64,000 bases of DNA from Jiangella mangrovi (GTDB taxonomy: Bacteria > Actinomycetota > Actinomycetes > Jiangellales > Jiangellaceae), in the NCBI RefSeq assembly GCF_014204975.1, contig NZ_JACHMM010000001.1:744001-808000 (forward strand). The letters run 5' to 3'. Both the position numbers and the translations under genes were made by a program. Each line of letters begins with the position of its first letter. Positions within the stretch are counted from its first letter, which is position 1. The notes below the pieces were generated by a model, which was given only the letters and a program-made list of their open reading frames with translations, was not told the origin of the DNA and did not search any database. This document shows, in pieces, positions 43,421-51,549 of this stretch.

Positions 43421-43782
43421 CCTTCGACGCATCCGTCCAATCCGTCACGCGGGCACGTCGGCATTGACCAGATCGTCAAAGGCTCGATGGAGTGCGTACG
43501 AACGGCATCGATGTGAGATCTCTGCGTGATGGGTGTGACGATGCTGTCGCTCCGACCACAGTTCCCTCACACCGTCAGCGCAGTGATCTCGCACCGTTGC
43601 GACGCGAAGAGACTCACCGCAGCCGTCGGTGCCCCCGTCCGGTTCGAACAACATCCACACGCCAGCCGACGCTGAGTAGCCTGCAGATATACGCACGAAC
43701 GTCAGCGGCGGACAGCACGTAGCAGAGGACGACCGCAAAGCGTAAGGTTGTGTACACACCGATACACAACCTGGAGGCTCCG
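43421..43782. other. Intergenic region before the toxin-antitoxin pair
   Basis: 362 nt, less GC-rich than the genes to its left. Nothing was recognised in it except the operator-like repeat at 43746-43771. It marks the left edge of the lower-GC defence island. Confidence 0.5.
43746..43771. promoter_or_regulatory. Antitoxin operator (inverted repeat with TGTACA core)
   Basis: GGTTGTGTA and TACACAACC form a perfect 9-bp inverted repeat with an 8-nt spacer, ending 11 nt before the antitoxin ATG and running into its ribosome site. The left arm overlaps the palindrome GTGTACAC (43750-43757). TGTACA-type palindromes are known operators of Phd/YefM antitoxins, so autoregulation is likely. Confidence 0.6.
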
Positions 43783-44040
43783 ATGGCGACGACCAAGGTG
43801 GGCATCCGCGAGTTCCGCGCGGGGCTGGCCGACTACATCGCTTCCGACACTCCGGTCGTGGTCACACGGCACGGCCAGACGGTCGGATTCTTCATCCCGG
43901 CCAAGAGCGACCTGTCCGCGGAAGTGGCCGCCCTACGGACCGCGGCCGCGCGACTGGACGAACTGCTGGAAGCCGAGCACGTCGACGCTGACGAGATCGT
44001 CGAGGACTTCAAGGCGGCCCGGCGCAAGACGGCGCGCTAG
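43783..44040 (+). CDS. Phd/YefM-family antitoxin
   Basis: An 85-residue antitoxin. The N-terminal DNA-binding fold reads VGIREFRAGLADYIASDTPVVVTRHGQTVGFFIP, the usual Phd/YefM pattern, followed by a charged helical C-terminus expected to wrap the toxin. A TGGAGG at 43772-43777 precedes the ATG at 43783. The stop overlaps the toxin start (TAGTG). It represses its own promoter and neutralises the PIN toxin. Confidence 0.88.
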   Translation: MATTKVGIREFRAGLADYIASDTPVVVTRHGQTVGFFIPAKSDLSAEVAALRTAAARLDELLEAEHVDADEIVEDFKAARRKTAR

Positions 44041-44687
44041 TGGAGATCGAACGCCGGCTGGTGCTCGACGCGAACATCCTCATCCGCGCCGTCCTTGGCC
44101 GCTGGGTGCGGGAGATCATCGCCGAGCACGCTGGCGCGGCCGCGTTCTTCGCGCCTGAAGTCGCCTTCGAAGACGCCCTGAACTACCTGCCCGCGCTGCT
44201 GGAGAAGCGAGGAGTCGCCGCCGGGCCCGCGCTCGCCATTCTCGAACGACTCAGCGGCATCGTCCATGCAGTCGGCGAGGAGACCTACTCGCCGCTACGC
44301 CGGACGGCACTCGCCCGAATCGAGCAACGCGACCCCGACGACTGGCCGATCCTTGCCACCGCGATCGTCCTGCAGTGCCCAATCTGGACCGAGGACCAGG
44401 ACTTCTTCGGCACTGGTGTCCCCACCTGGACCACCGACCGCGTCAAGATCTACCTTTGCCGCCGACGACTAGCCAGGGCACCACTGCTTTCGGGCTGCCG
44501 AGCCCAGCTATCGACGATGTGTCAGCGGTTGACGCCAGTGGCTGCGGCAGCGATAGCGCGCTCGATCAGCGGGTACCAGATGCGCTCCTGTTCAAGCCGT
44601 ATCGACGGTCCTAGGACGTCCTCGACCAGGTCGCTGTACAGGTCCGTCTCATCAGGCCGAAGGTTCTCCAGGTGTGCGACATGCTGA
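44040..44687 (+). CDS. PIN-domain toxin (VapC-like) with antisense-derived C-terminal extension
   Basis: A 215-residue reading frame. The first 140 residues are a complete PIN RNase domain: LVLDANILIRA, an Asp/Glu in FAPEVAFEDALN, RDPDDWPILATA, and TEDQDFFGTG near the C-terminus, then RVKIYL where the family normally ends. The remaining 75 residues are Arg/Ser-rich, resemble no domain, and from 44522 lie antisense to jetD. The natural stop was probably lost, or the true end differs by a small frameshift. The GTG at 44040 is coupled to the antitoxin. It would cleave RNA when free. Confidence 0.8.
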   Translation: MEIERRLVLDANILIRAVLGRWVREIIAEHAGAAAFFAPEVAFEDALNYLPALLEKRGVAAGPALAILERLSGIVHAVGEETYSPLRRTALARIEQRDPDDWPILATAIVLQCPIWTEDQDFFGTGVPTWTTDRVKIYLCRRRLARAPLLSGCRAQLSTMCQRLTPVAAAAIARSISGYQMRSCSSRIDGPRTSSTRSLYRSVSSGRRFSRCATC

Positions 44688-45712
44688 GCTTCTTCGGTGA
44701 CCCATTGCCCTTCATGTGCAAGAAGCGTCGCGCGGTCCATCAGCATCGAACGTACCTGCGGAAAGTGGCGTCGGAGCCGATCCAGAATGGCGAATCCATG
44801 CGTGTCGATGTCGCCCCAGTAGACGACGTCACGCTCACTCAACCAGCTCAGCGACTCGAGTACGGATACCGCATAGCCGCCACCGAACAACGCGAGAGCG
44901 TCGTCGACAGCCGGGAACGCGAGATAGGTCGTTTCGTTCTCGATGACGTAGACGGTTGCGCCGGGCAGAGGCCGGCGCGCAAGCTCGTCCGTCCGGAACA
45001 TCAGCTCGCCATAGCCGTCGACGAGCGCCCGGCCAGGTGTCAGCGATCGCAGCCGTGCGTACCTCGGTCGCCGCAGGAAGCCGTACCGTCCAGCGAAATC
45101 GGCGCGCGGCTTGCTCAGATCGATCCGGTTCACGTCGAGCTGGTGATCGAGCAGCGTGGCGAGCACGATGCGGTGGCGTTCGATGAACTTGGTGTCCACT
45201 CCGGGAACATCGATCTGGCGGAGGTAGCGCCCGTGATCGGAGCCGACGTCGATCCACTGGATGGTCCTGGTGATCGCCGGCCACTCGGACTCGAGTTCCA
45301 GGACGCGCAGTGGATGCCCGAGCATCCACTCCACGAGCCGTGGAGTGGATGTCCGCGCAGCCGCCACCAGCTCAGTGAATCGCCGCACCTGCTTCTCTGC
45401 ACCGACCGCCGACCACAGCCCGTCGTAGCTGTCAACCCACAGCCGGGCGGGCAGCTCGTTCGTCCCGACCAGCCGCCCGCCGACACGCCGGTACTCCAGC
45501 CGGCCCAGCCGCCCGCCGACGCGTTGCCAGACTCGGACCCACGCCTGCACTTGGTCCAGGCCGGCGGCCACTTCACCGGCCGTCGGGCCACGCAGCAGTA
45601 CGCCGACCGGTTCCCACGACACGTCCTCGGCGAACGCACGCAGCGGGCCGCCGGACTCCCATCGGCGCCGGAGCTTGCGTTCGACATCGTCCGGCGTGGT
45701 CCACGACGTCAT
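44522..45712 (-). CDS. jetD: Wadjet type I nuclease subunit JetD
   Basis: A 396-residue DUF3322/DUF2220 protein. The N-terminal part (about 1-190) is DUF3322. The C-terminal Toprim-like nuclease domain has the conserved Glu in VYVIENETTYLAFP and the D-x-D in VYWGDIDTHGF. JetD cuts circular DNA after the JetABC complex has extruded it. The ATG at 45712 overlaps the jetC stop (ATGA); a longer upstream frame to 45781 lies inside jetC and is less likely. Its 3' end overlaps the PIN toxin frame by 166 nt. Confidence 0.92.
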   Translation of the reverse strand: MTSWTTPDDVERKLRRRWESGGPLRAFAEDVSWEPVGVLLRGPTAGEVAAGLDQVQAWVRVWQRVGGRLGRLEYRRVGGRLVGTNELPARLWVDSYDGLWSAVGAEKQVRRFTELVAAARTSTPRLVEWMLGHPLRVLELESEWPAITRTIQWIDVGSDHGRYLRQIDVPGVDTKFIERHRIVLATLLDHQLDVNRIDLSKPRADFAGRYGFLRRPRYARLRSLTPGRALVDGYGELMFRTDELARRPLPGATVYVIENETTYLAFPAVDDALALFGGGYAVSVLESLSWLSERDVVYWGDIDTHGFAILDRLRRHFPQVRSMLMDRATLLAHEGQWVTEEAQHVAHLENLRPDETDLYSDLVEDVLGPSIRLEQERIWYPLIERAIAAAATGVNR

Positions 45713-48700
45713 GTCCGTGCGGCTTCCTGGGCCAGAAGATGCGCGGCTCGCCGCTCGCGATACTCCTCGATGGTCATGCACTGCAGCCGTGAGTAGTCAC
45801 CTTCCTGGGTGTTGTCCACGTATCCGACGGCCTTCACGAACGGCTCGATCACATGGATCTTCTGCAGCGGCGTGACGATCAACAACTGCAACCCGAGTTG
45901 ACCGAACAGCTTGAGCGCGTAGCGCGTCGACTCGTCCGAGCCTCGACCGAACGCCTCGTCGATGACGACGAACCGGAACGACTTCGATCGCGCCGCGTCC
46001 AGCTCGAGCTTGAACTGGTAGGCCAGCGACGCCGCCAGGATGGTGTAGGCCAGCTTCTCCTTCTGTCCTCCCGATTTGCCACCTGAGTCGGTGTAGGTCT
46101 CGTGCTCGGTGTCGTCCTCGCGCCAGCGCTCCGACGCGGAGAACACGAACCAGTTGCGCACATCGGTGACCCGCTTCGCCCACGCGGTGTCCTGATCGGT
46201 GTGGCCCTCGCGACCCCGGAACCGCTCAATGATTGACTTGACCTGCAAGAACTTCTGCTCTGAGTACTGGTCGGTGTCGTCCTCGGCGGCTGTACTCTCG
46301 GTGCACGCCCGAAGCTCAGCCCGGAAGTCACGGACGTCGGTGTTCGGCGTCGGGTGCTGCTCGAGCCGGATGTAGCGGCCGGGGTTGTAGTCGATGCTCA
46401 CCAGGGACTGGTTGATGATGTCGATTCGTTCCCTGATGAGATCGACCTGCTTGTTGAGCTGTGCCTGGAAGCCCGCGACGTCCCGGATCGTGTTGGTGTT
46501 GAGATATGTCTTGAACTGCTTCTCGAAGCGCGGCAGGTCGTCGTGGACGAGCCGCTGATGGAGCTCGCGGTACTCCCCAGCGGACTCGATCGAGTCATCG
46601 AACTCGCCGGTCTCTAGTGGGTACCTCCGCCGGAAGGCGGTCATCTTCTGTACGGCCCGGTTGCCGACCGTGTTCTGCTTGGCAGTGCGCACGCCGATCG
46701 TCGACGTGACCTCGCTCGTCGTGTTGGCCTCCAACCGATCGATGACGTCGGCATCGGTCAGCGCTTCGGCGCCGATTCGCGCAGCCAATCGGTCGAACAT
46801 GGTCACCGCGGCCACGTAGCCGGAGTCGGCGAGCACTACCCGGGCTTGTTCGAGCGCCTTCCGGTCGCGGCCGCGCCGGTCCTCCAGCCGTGCAACGGCA
46901 GCAAGCAAGGCGTCGCGAGCAGTCCCCGCCTCGCCGATCGCTCGCTTGATGCCCTCGATCTCGTTCGCAAGCCGCTCCAACGCGCTGGAAGAGGACTCGA
47001 TCCGCTGTTGCTCGGCAGCCAGCGTCGCGATCTTGGTCACGACTTCGGCCCAGTCGAGCTGGGTGTAGTCGCGCAGCTCGTCCAGCCTCGCCAGGACGCC
47101 GCGCCGCTCGCTAGCGCGGGCGAGCGCCGCTTCGAGCCGCTGGCGCTCCCCTGCGAGCTCGCCCATGCGACGCTGAACCTTGGACGCACGGTCGAGCAGC
47201 GTGTCGATCTTCTCCTCGTTGCTCCAGCCGAGCACGTACTGGCTGCGGTCATCGAGACGCCTGCGATCGTCCTTCTCGTGGCGGCCGGCCTCCTTGATCT
47301 GCCCTGCCAGGGTGATCGCGCGACGTGCGCGGTGGAACTCGTCCATCGAATCGACGCACTCGACCCCGGCTCGGTGCGCCAACTGCCGCTCGATCCAGGG
47401 GTAGAAGTCGGAGTCGGCGATCTCCAGCCGGTGGAAGAGGGCGCGATCGGACAGGTCGTCGGCCGGCATCGGCGCGGGCGTCCGCGGTACCCGGTAGTAC
47501 ACCAGCCGGGCACCCAGGTGGCGGCCGTTGATCCAACTCGACGCCGCTCGATAGTGCTCGTCGGGTACCAGCAACGACAGGCCGAAGCCGCGAAGCAGCC
47601 GCTCAGCGGCGCCCTCCCACTGCGACCACTCACGCCGGACCTGGATCAGCTCACCGGCGAACGGCAGCGCAGCCTCGGCGACGCCGAGTTCGCCGCACAT
47701 CCATGAGCGCAGCTCAAGGCTGCGGGCGGGGATGTTGGTGCGGCGCTCTCGCAGGCTCACCAGCTCGGTGTTGAGGTCTTTGGCTTCCCGTCCGAACTCC
47801 TTCTGGTCGGTCGCGACCTCGACCAGGCGGTTCTGTACCTCGGCATCGGCGGTGTCCGCCGACTCGGACAGCACGGCGATCTGACTCAGGCGATCCTGGA
47901 ACTGGTCCGCTTGTTCCAGCAGTGGAAGCTCGGCCTGGCGCAACAGGTCGTTGAACCGGTCCCACCGCTTCTGCCGTTCATCGCGGAGCTTCTCGTTCTC
48001 CCCGATCTGGCGTTCGATATCGGCCAGTCGGTCGCCACCGCGGCCGGCCCGCTCGAGCTCGAGGGCCCGCTTGCGGGCATCGAGCTCGGCCAACGCGGTT
48101 TCTCGCACCGCCTGTTCTCTCTGCTTCGTGGCGATCTCTCTGTCCAGTTCGCCGATGCGCAGCTGAAGCAGGCTTGCCTTGCGGTCGGCGCAGAAGAACG
48201 GCAACGCGTCGCGCTCGGCCGTCAGCGCGGCGATCTCTGCGACCAGCTCGTCATATGCTGCGCAGTCGGCCAGCAGAGGCTCTAGTTCGTCGCGCTGTGA
48301 GCGGGCCTTGACCACGGCGTCGTGGGCCTTGGTGAGGTCGTCGAAGTGCCCAACCAGCTTCTCGATCCATGTCTTGGCGTCGAACGGCTCGAGCATGTGG
48401 CTGCGCACGAAATCGTTCAGGTCGCCGACCGACTTCATGGACACGGTCTGGTGGAACAGCTCCATGGCCTGCTCGGACTCGATACCCAGGCGGCGGCGGA
48501 AGTCCCTGCCGTACTCCGGGAAGTGATCGTGGACTCGTGCACCGGAACCGCGCAGCCGCCGCCGCAGGGCAATGAGATCGCTGCCGAAGTCGGCGAAGTC
48601 CTCAGTGATGGACAGCTGCCGGTCGGCTGCGACGTAGAACCGCTCCGGCTGACCGGAGTTGCCCTCCTTCGTCCAGAACACCTGGGCGAGCGATACCGCG

Positions 48701-49098
48701 ATGTCGTACCCCTCGTTCCCGAAGACGCCGAGCACGACGGAGAAGGAGCCGGGCCCGCGCAGCCCGACCGGACGGGACGTGCCGGTCGTCTCACTGCGTT
48801 CAGCCTTGTAGTAGCCCAGGACGTACGACCGCAGGCTGCGCTCGCGTACCTCTGCGCCGGCCGCTTTGTTGTAGGAGATGCGATTGGCCGGCAGGAGCAG
48901 CGTTGTGATCGCATCGACGATGGTGGACTTCCCCGAGCCGATGTCGCCGGTGAGCAAGGCGTTGTCGCCGTCGAGATCGAGCCTCCAGGCACGGCGATGG
49001 AATGTCCCCCAGTTGTAGACCTCCAGCCGGGTCAGACGGAAGCCGGTCCGGCGAGCAGCCGAACCCTGCAGCTCGACGGCGCTGAACAGGCCCGGCAT
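45709..49098 (-). CDS. jetC: Wadjet type I SMC subunit JetC
   Basis: A 1129-residue MukB-like SMC ATPase. Walker A is TGDIGSGKST near residue 58, followed by long coiled coils (about 260-480 and 640-900). The C-terminal head has the signature SGGKSGGQKEKLAYTIL and Walker B FRFVVIDEAFGRGSDES. It is the motor that extrudes plasmid DNA loops. Full length and uninterrupted. Base composition is clearly less GC-rich than the metabolic genes to the left. ATG overlaps the jetB stop (TGATG). Confidence 0.95.
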   Translation of the reverse strand: MPGLFSAVELQGSAARRTGFRLTRLEVYNWGTFHRRAWRLDLDGDNALLTGDIGSGKSTIVDAITTLLLPANRISYNKAAGAEVRERSLRSYVLGYYKAERSETTGTSRPVGLRGPGSFSVVLGVFGNEGYDIAVSLAQVFWTKEGNSGQPERFYVAADRQLSITEDFADFGSDLIALRRRLRGSGARVHDHFPEYGRDFRRRLGIESEQAMELFHQTVSMKSVGDLNDFVRSHMLEPFDAKTWIEKLVGHFDDLTKAHDAVVKARSQRDELEPLLADCAAYDELVAEIAALTAERDALPFFCADRKASLLQLRIGELDREIATKQREQAVRETALAELDARKRALELERAGRGGDRLADIERQIGENEKLRDERQKRWDRFNDLLRQAELPLLEQADQFQDRLSQIAVLSESADTADAEVQNRLVEVATDQKEFGREAKDLNTELVSLRERRTNIPARSLELRSWMCGELGVAEAALPFAGELIQVRREWSQWEGAAERLLRGFGLSLLVPDEHYRAASSWINGRHLGARLVYYRVPRTPAPMPADDLSDRALFHRLEIADSDFYPWIERQLAHRAGVECVDSMDEFHRARRAITLAGQIKEAGRHEKDDRRRLDDRSQYVLGWSNEEKIDTLLDRASKVQRRMGELAGERQRLEAALARASERRGVLARLDELRDYTQLDWAEVVTKIATLAAEQQRIESSSSALERLANEIEGIKRAIGEAGTARDALLAAVARLEDRRGRDRKALEQARVVLADSGYVAAVTMFDRLAARIGAEALTDADVIDRLEANTTSEVTSTIGVRTAKQNTVGNRAVQKMTAFRRRYPLETGEFDDSIESAGEYRELHQRLVHDDLPRFEKQFKTYLNTNTIRDVAGFQAQLNKQVDLIRERIDIINQSLVSIDYNPGRYIRLEQHPTPNTDVRDFRAELRACTESTAAEDDTDQYSEQKFLQVKSIIERFRGREGHTDQDTAWAKRVTDVRNWFVFSASERWREDDTEHETYTDSGGKSGGQKEKLAYTILAASLAYQFKLELDAARSKSFRFVVIDEAFGRGSDESTRYALKLFGQLGLQLLIVTPLQKIHVIEPFVKAVGYVDNTQEGDYSRLQCMTIEEYRERRAAHLLAQEAART

Positions 49099-49715
49099 CA
49101 GACCTCCTCAGGCTCGTCGCCGAGCAACTCCGCCGCATACTCGGCCAGTCGCTGGTCGAACTCGGCCAGCCACTGTCCGTCGACGAACGCCTTCAGGATG
49201 CGGCGCACCTCGAAATGCAAATCAGCACCCTTGATACGTCGGAGAAAGCCCAGGTCGACGACCTTGCCGATGGTGGAGTCGATCTGGTCGACCAGGCGCG
49301 CCTCGTTGCTTCCAGCAGGCATGAACACCCGCACGATCTCGACGATGTGATCACGGGAAAGGACCAACTTGGCGTCACCGCCGGTGGCGTCGAACTCGAT
49401 CAGCTTCTTGCGCAGCAGCGCCAGCACAAGGCTGACGTGGAACGACAGCGCCCGGCGCGGGATCAGCCGCGGGATGCCGGGACCATCGTCATCGCCGAGA
49501 TCGGGACGCGACCGCAGGAACGCGTAGCCCTCCGCCTCGTCCACCACCACGGTCAGCCCGATGACACCGACGTAATCGCGGACCTGTGGCTGCAGCTGAA
49601 GCAGCTGGCCCCACTGTGACTCATGAACGTCTCGGTACACGACGCCCTTCATGAGCTGCGTGACCACGACTGAGAGGTCAGGCTCATCCCGCCGCACAGA
49701 GGCCGCTGTCGTCAT
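49098..49715 (-). CDS. jetB: Wadjet type I subunit JetB (MukE-like, DUF4194)
   Basis: A 205-residue winged-helix kite protein. Conserved blocks are LSVVVTQLMKGVVYRDVHESQWGQLLQLQPQVRDYV, the PRLIPRRALSFHVSLVLALLRKKL segment and FLRRIKGADLHFEVRRILKAFVDG. JetB bridges JetA and the JetC heads. The ATG at 49715 overlaps the jetA stop (ATGA). Confidence 0.93.
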   Translation of the reverse strand: MTTAASVRRDEPDLSVVVTQLMKGVVYRDVHESQWGQLLQLQPQVRDYVGVIGLTVVVDEAEGYAFLRSRPDLGDDDGPGIPRLIPRRALSFHVSLVLALLRKKLIEFDATGGDAKLVLSRDHIVEIVRVFMPAGSNEARLVDQIDSTIGKVVDLGFLRRIKGADLHFEVRRILKAFVDGQWLAEFDQRLAEYAAELLGDEPEEV

Positions 49716-51169
49716 GACTGCTCGCCTCCGTCGTCGCCGGTAGGCCGGACGTAGGTGACTCGTGGAAGCTTGGCAACCCGCTCGCGGCCGCCGTCGTCGT
49801 GCCAACTGACCTGCTCACGCGCGTCCTCGTCGAACACGACGGAGAAGGCATCGTCGGAAAGGGACAGGTAGCCGATCAGCTCGGCGAGCCCATGCTCCAG
49901 CGGGGCAGTGCGAACGAGCTCCGCCAGCCCGACCTGGCTGCGGTTCTGCAGCGCCCTCCTGACGCCGGACGCCAGCAGGCTGCGGTCGACATACACCTGC
50001 TCGAAGAGCGCGGCTGGATCCGCTTCGGCGTCACCCGCATCAACGCGGCTGTCAATGGGTGTCCTCGCTGCTGGAGCGTACAACGGCCGCTCCAGCGGTA
50101 GCACGATGGCCGGCGCGGTAGCGTCGAGCTCGAACGTCAGTGACGGCGTGCCGTGATCGCGCACCCGCAGCGCATTCGACTCGATGCTGTGCAGCAGGTC
50201 CATCACCCGCCGATTCTCCAGCCACACCTGATCGTCCAGGAACCGGCGGAGCTGGTCGGACAGGACGCGTACGGTCCCCTGGGTCTGCTCGCCGGCGTCG
50301 AGCCAGTCGTAGTGGATCCGCCGGATCCTCGGATCCCGCTCCTCGATCGCCGCCAGCTGCTGCACCCGATCGAGGAGGTCGGTCAGCTCCGCCTGTCGCT
50401 GCGGGGAGAGCAGGAAGTCATAGAACGCCTGGAAGCTGCGTCCCTGATCGGACTCGGTGATGGCGTCGCGATCGCCCAGGACGTCGTCGAGCAGACCGCC
50501 CTTCGAGCCACTCCACGCCGCGATGCGCTCCCGCAGATCGCGGTCGAGCCGGCGGAAGTTCGCCTCGACCTCACGGAAGTCGGACAGTAGCTCGCGCGCC
50601 GTGTCGGCGAACTGCTGGTACCGGTCGCGCTGCGCCGATGGATCGAGTACGGAGACGTCGCCGCGTTCGACCTGTGCGATCTCGAGATCTATCTCGTGCC
50701 GGCGCCGGTGCAGTTCGGCCAGGCGGACGTCGGGGTCTTCCTCGGCGCCGTAGACGATCTGGCGCAACAGGTCGAACAGAGTGTTCAGCCGCGACTCCGT
50801 ACCGACGAACGAGCGAGACTCGAGTGAACGAAGCCACGACAGGGCCTTCTCCACTGCGGGAGTGGCGTCGAAGTGCGGCTCATCCGATCCAGCCGGATAG
50901 TACTTGCGCAACCAGCCGAGTTCAGGAGTGGACCAGTCGTTCAGGTACTCACGGGGGGATTTCGGGAACGTCCCTGCCCCTAGCCGGTCGTTGAGTGCGT
51001 AGAGCTCATCGTCGAGCTGGCTGATCAGCACGGTAGCTGAGACCGAACGCGCGTTGCCATCCACGAAGACCCGGTGCAGAAAACTGAGGACCAGCGGTGC
51101 GTTGCCGGCACGCAGCAGGCGCCATGCGGCGTCATGATCCCGGAGAAAGGTGATGTCTTCGTACCTCAC
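49712..51169 (-). CDS. jetA: Wadjet type I subunit JetA (MukF-like, DUF3375)
   Basis: A 485-residue kleisin-like subunit, first gene of the operon. Typical opening FLRDHDAAWRLLRAGNAPLVLSFLHRVFVDGNARSVS, a central coiled region (about 165-235) and a C-terminal winged-helix part ending in the jetB overlap. It starts with GTG at 51169 about 150 nt from the tRNA gene. With jetB, jetC and jetD it makes a complete anti-plasmid system. Confidence 0.93.
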   Translation of the reverse strand: MRYEDITFLRDHDAAWRLLRAGNAPLVLSFLHRVFVDGNARSVSATVLISQLDDELYALNDRLGAGTFPKSPREYLNDWSTPELGWLRKYYPAGSDEPHFDATPAVEKALSWLRSLESRSFVGTESRLNTLFDLLRQIVYGAEEDPDVRLAELHRRRHEIDLEIAQVERGDVSVLDPSAQRDRYQQFADTARELLSDFREVEANFRRLDRDLRERIAAWSGSKGGLLDDVLGDRDAITESDQGRSFQAFYDFLLSPQRQAELTDLLDRVQQLAAIEERDPRIRRIHYDWLDAGEQTQGTVRVLSDQLRRFLDDQVWLENRRVMDLLHSIESNALRVRDHGTPSLTFELDATAPAIVLPLERPLYAPAARTPIDSRVDAGDAEADPAALFEQVYVDRSLLASGVRRALQNRSQVGLAELVRTAPLEHGLAELIGYLSLSDDAFSVVFDEDAREQVSWHDDGGRERVAKLPRVTYVRPTGDDGGEQS

Positions 51170-51316
51170 CCTCAGCGGCCTCTTCCCCTTGGGCGGCGAG
51201 TCATTAGTTCGTCATGCTACGTCCGGCCTCAGACAGAATCCGCCGCCGCGCTGGCCGGGCCACCGGCGAACGGCCTCGAGCAGACGACTCGGACTCAGAC
51301 GTGTGGATATTGTCTG

Positions 51317-51390
51317 TGCCCCCGGTCGGGTTCGAACCGACACTCTTCAGCTTTTAAGGCTGATGCCTCTGCCAGTTGGGCTACGGGGGC
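51317..51390 (-). tRNA. Class I tRNA with UAA anticodon (nominally Leu, identity uncertain)
   Basis: A 74-nt cloverleaf on the minus strand. The acceptor GCCCCCG pairs fully with CGGGGGC, followed by A73; no CCA is encoded. The D stem has one mismatch. The anticodon stem TCAGC/GCTGA is perfect around the loop CTTAAAA, giving anticodon UAA. The variable loop is only five bases (AGAGT) and the T arm is GTCGG-TTCGAAC-CCGAC. Normal bacterial tRNA-Leu(UAA) is class II with a long variable arm, so this one is atypical. It borders the Wadjet operon. The flanks (51170-51316 and 51391-51549) hold no other gene. Confidence 0.85.
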
Positions 51391-51549
51391 CGCCCATCAG
51401 TATCGCGCCTGGCGAGGCCGCTGTCTGCACTTGGGAATCCGGGGATGCAGCCGATTGGATCACGTATCACCGGCGCAATGATCCGGACATATCCGCTCCC
51501 TAGCCTCCTCTCGCCGAGCTCGAACGAATCGACCTCAGGAGGTCAGCGG

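Noticed and set aside
43445..43759. A 104-codon minus-strand frame before the antitoxin
   Set aside because: No ribosome site, no recognisable domain, and it runs through the antitoxin operator.
51317..51390. Reading the tRNA as tRNA-Lys on the plus strand (CTTTTAAG loop)
   Set aside because: The T-arm GGTTCGAACCC, the A73 position and the 8/9 TA bases only fit on the minus strand, where the loop gives UAA.
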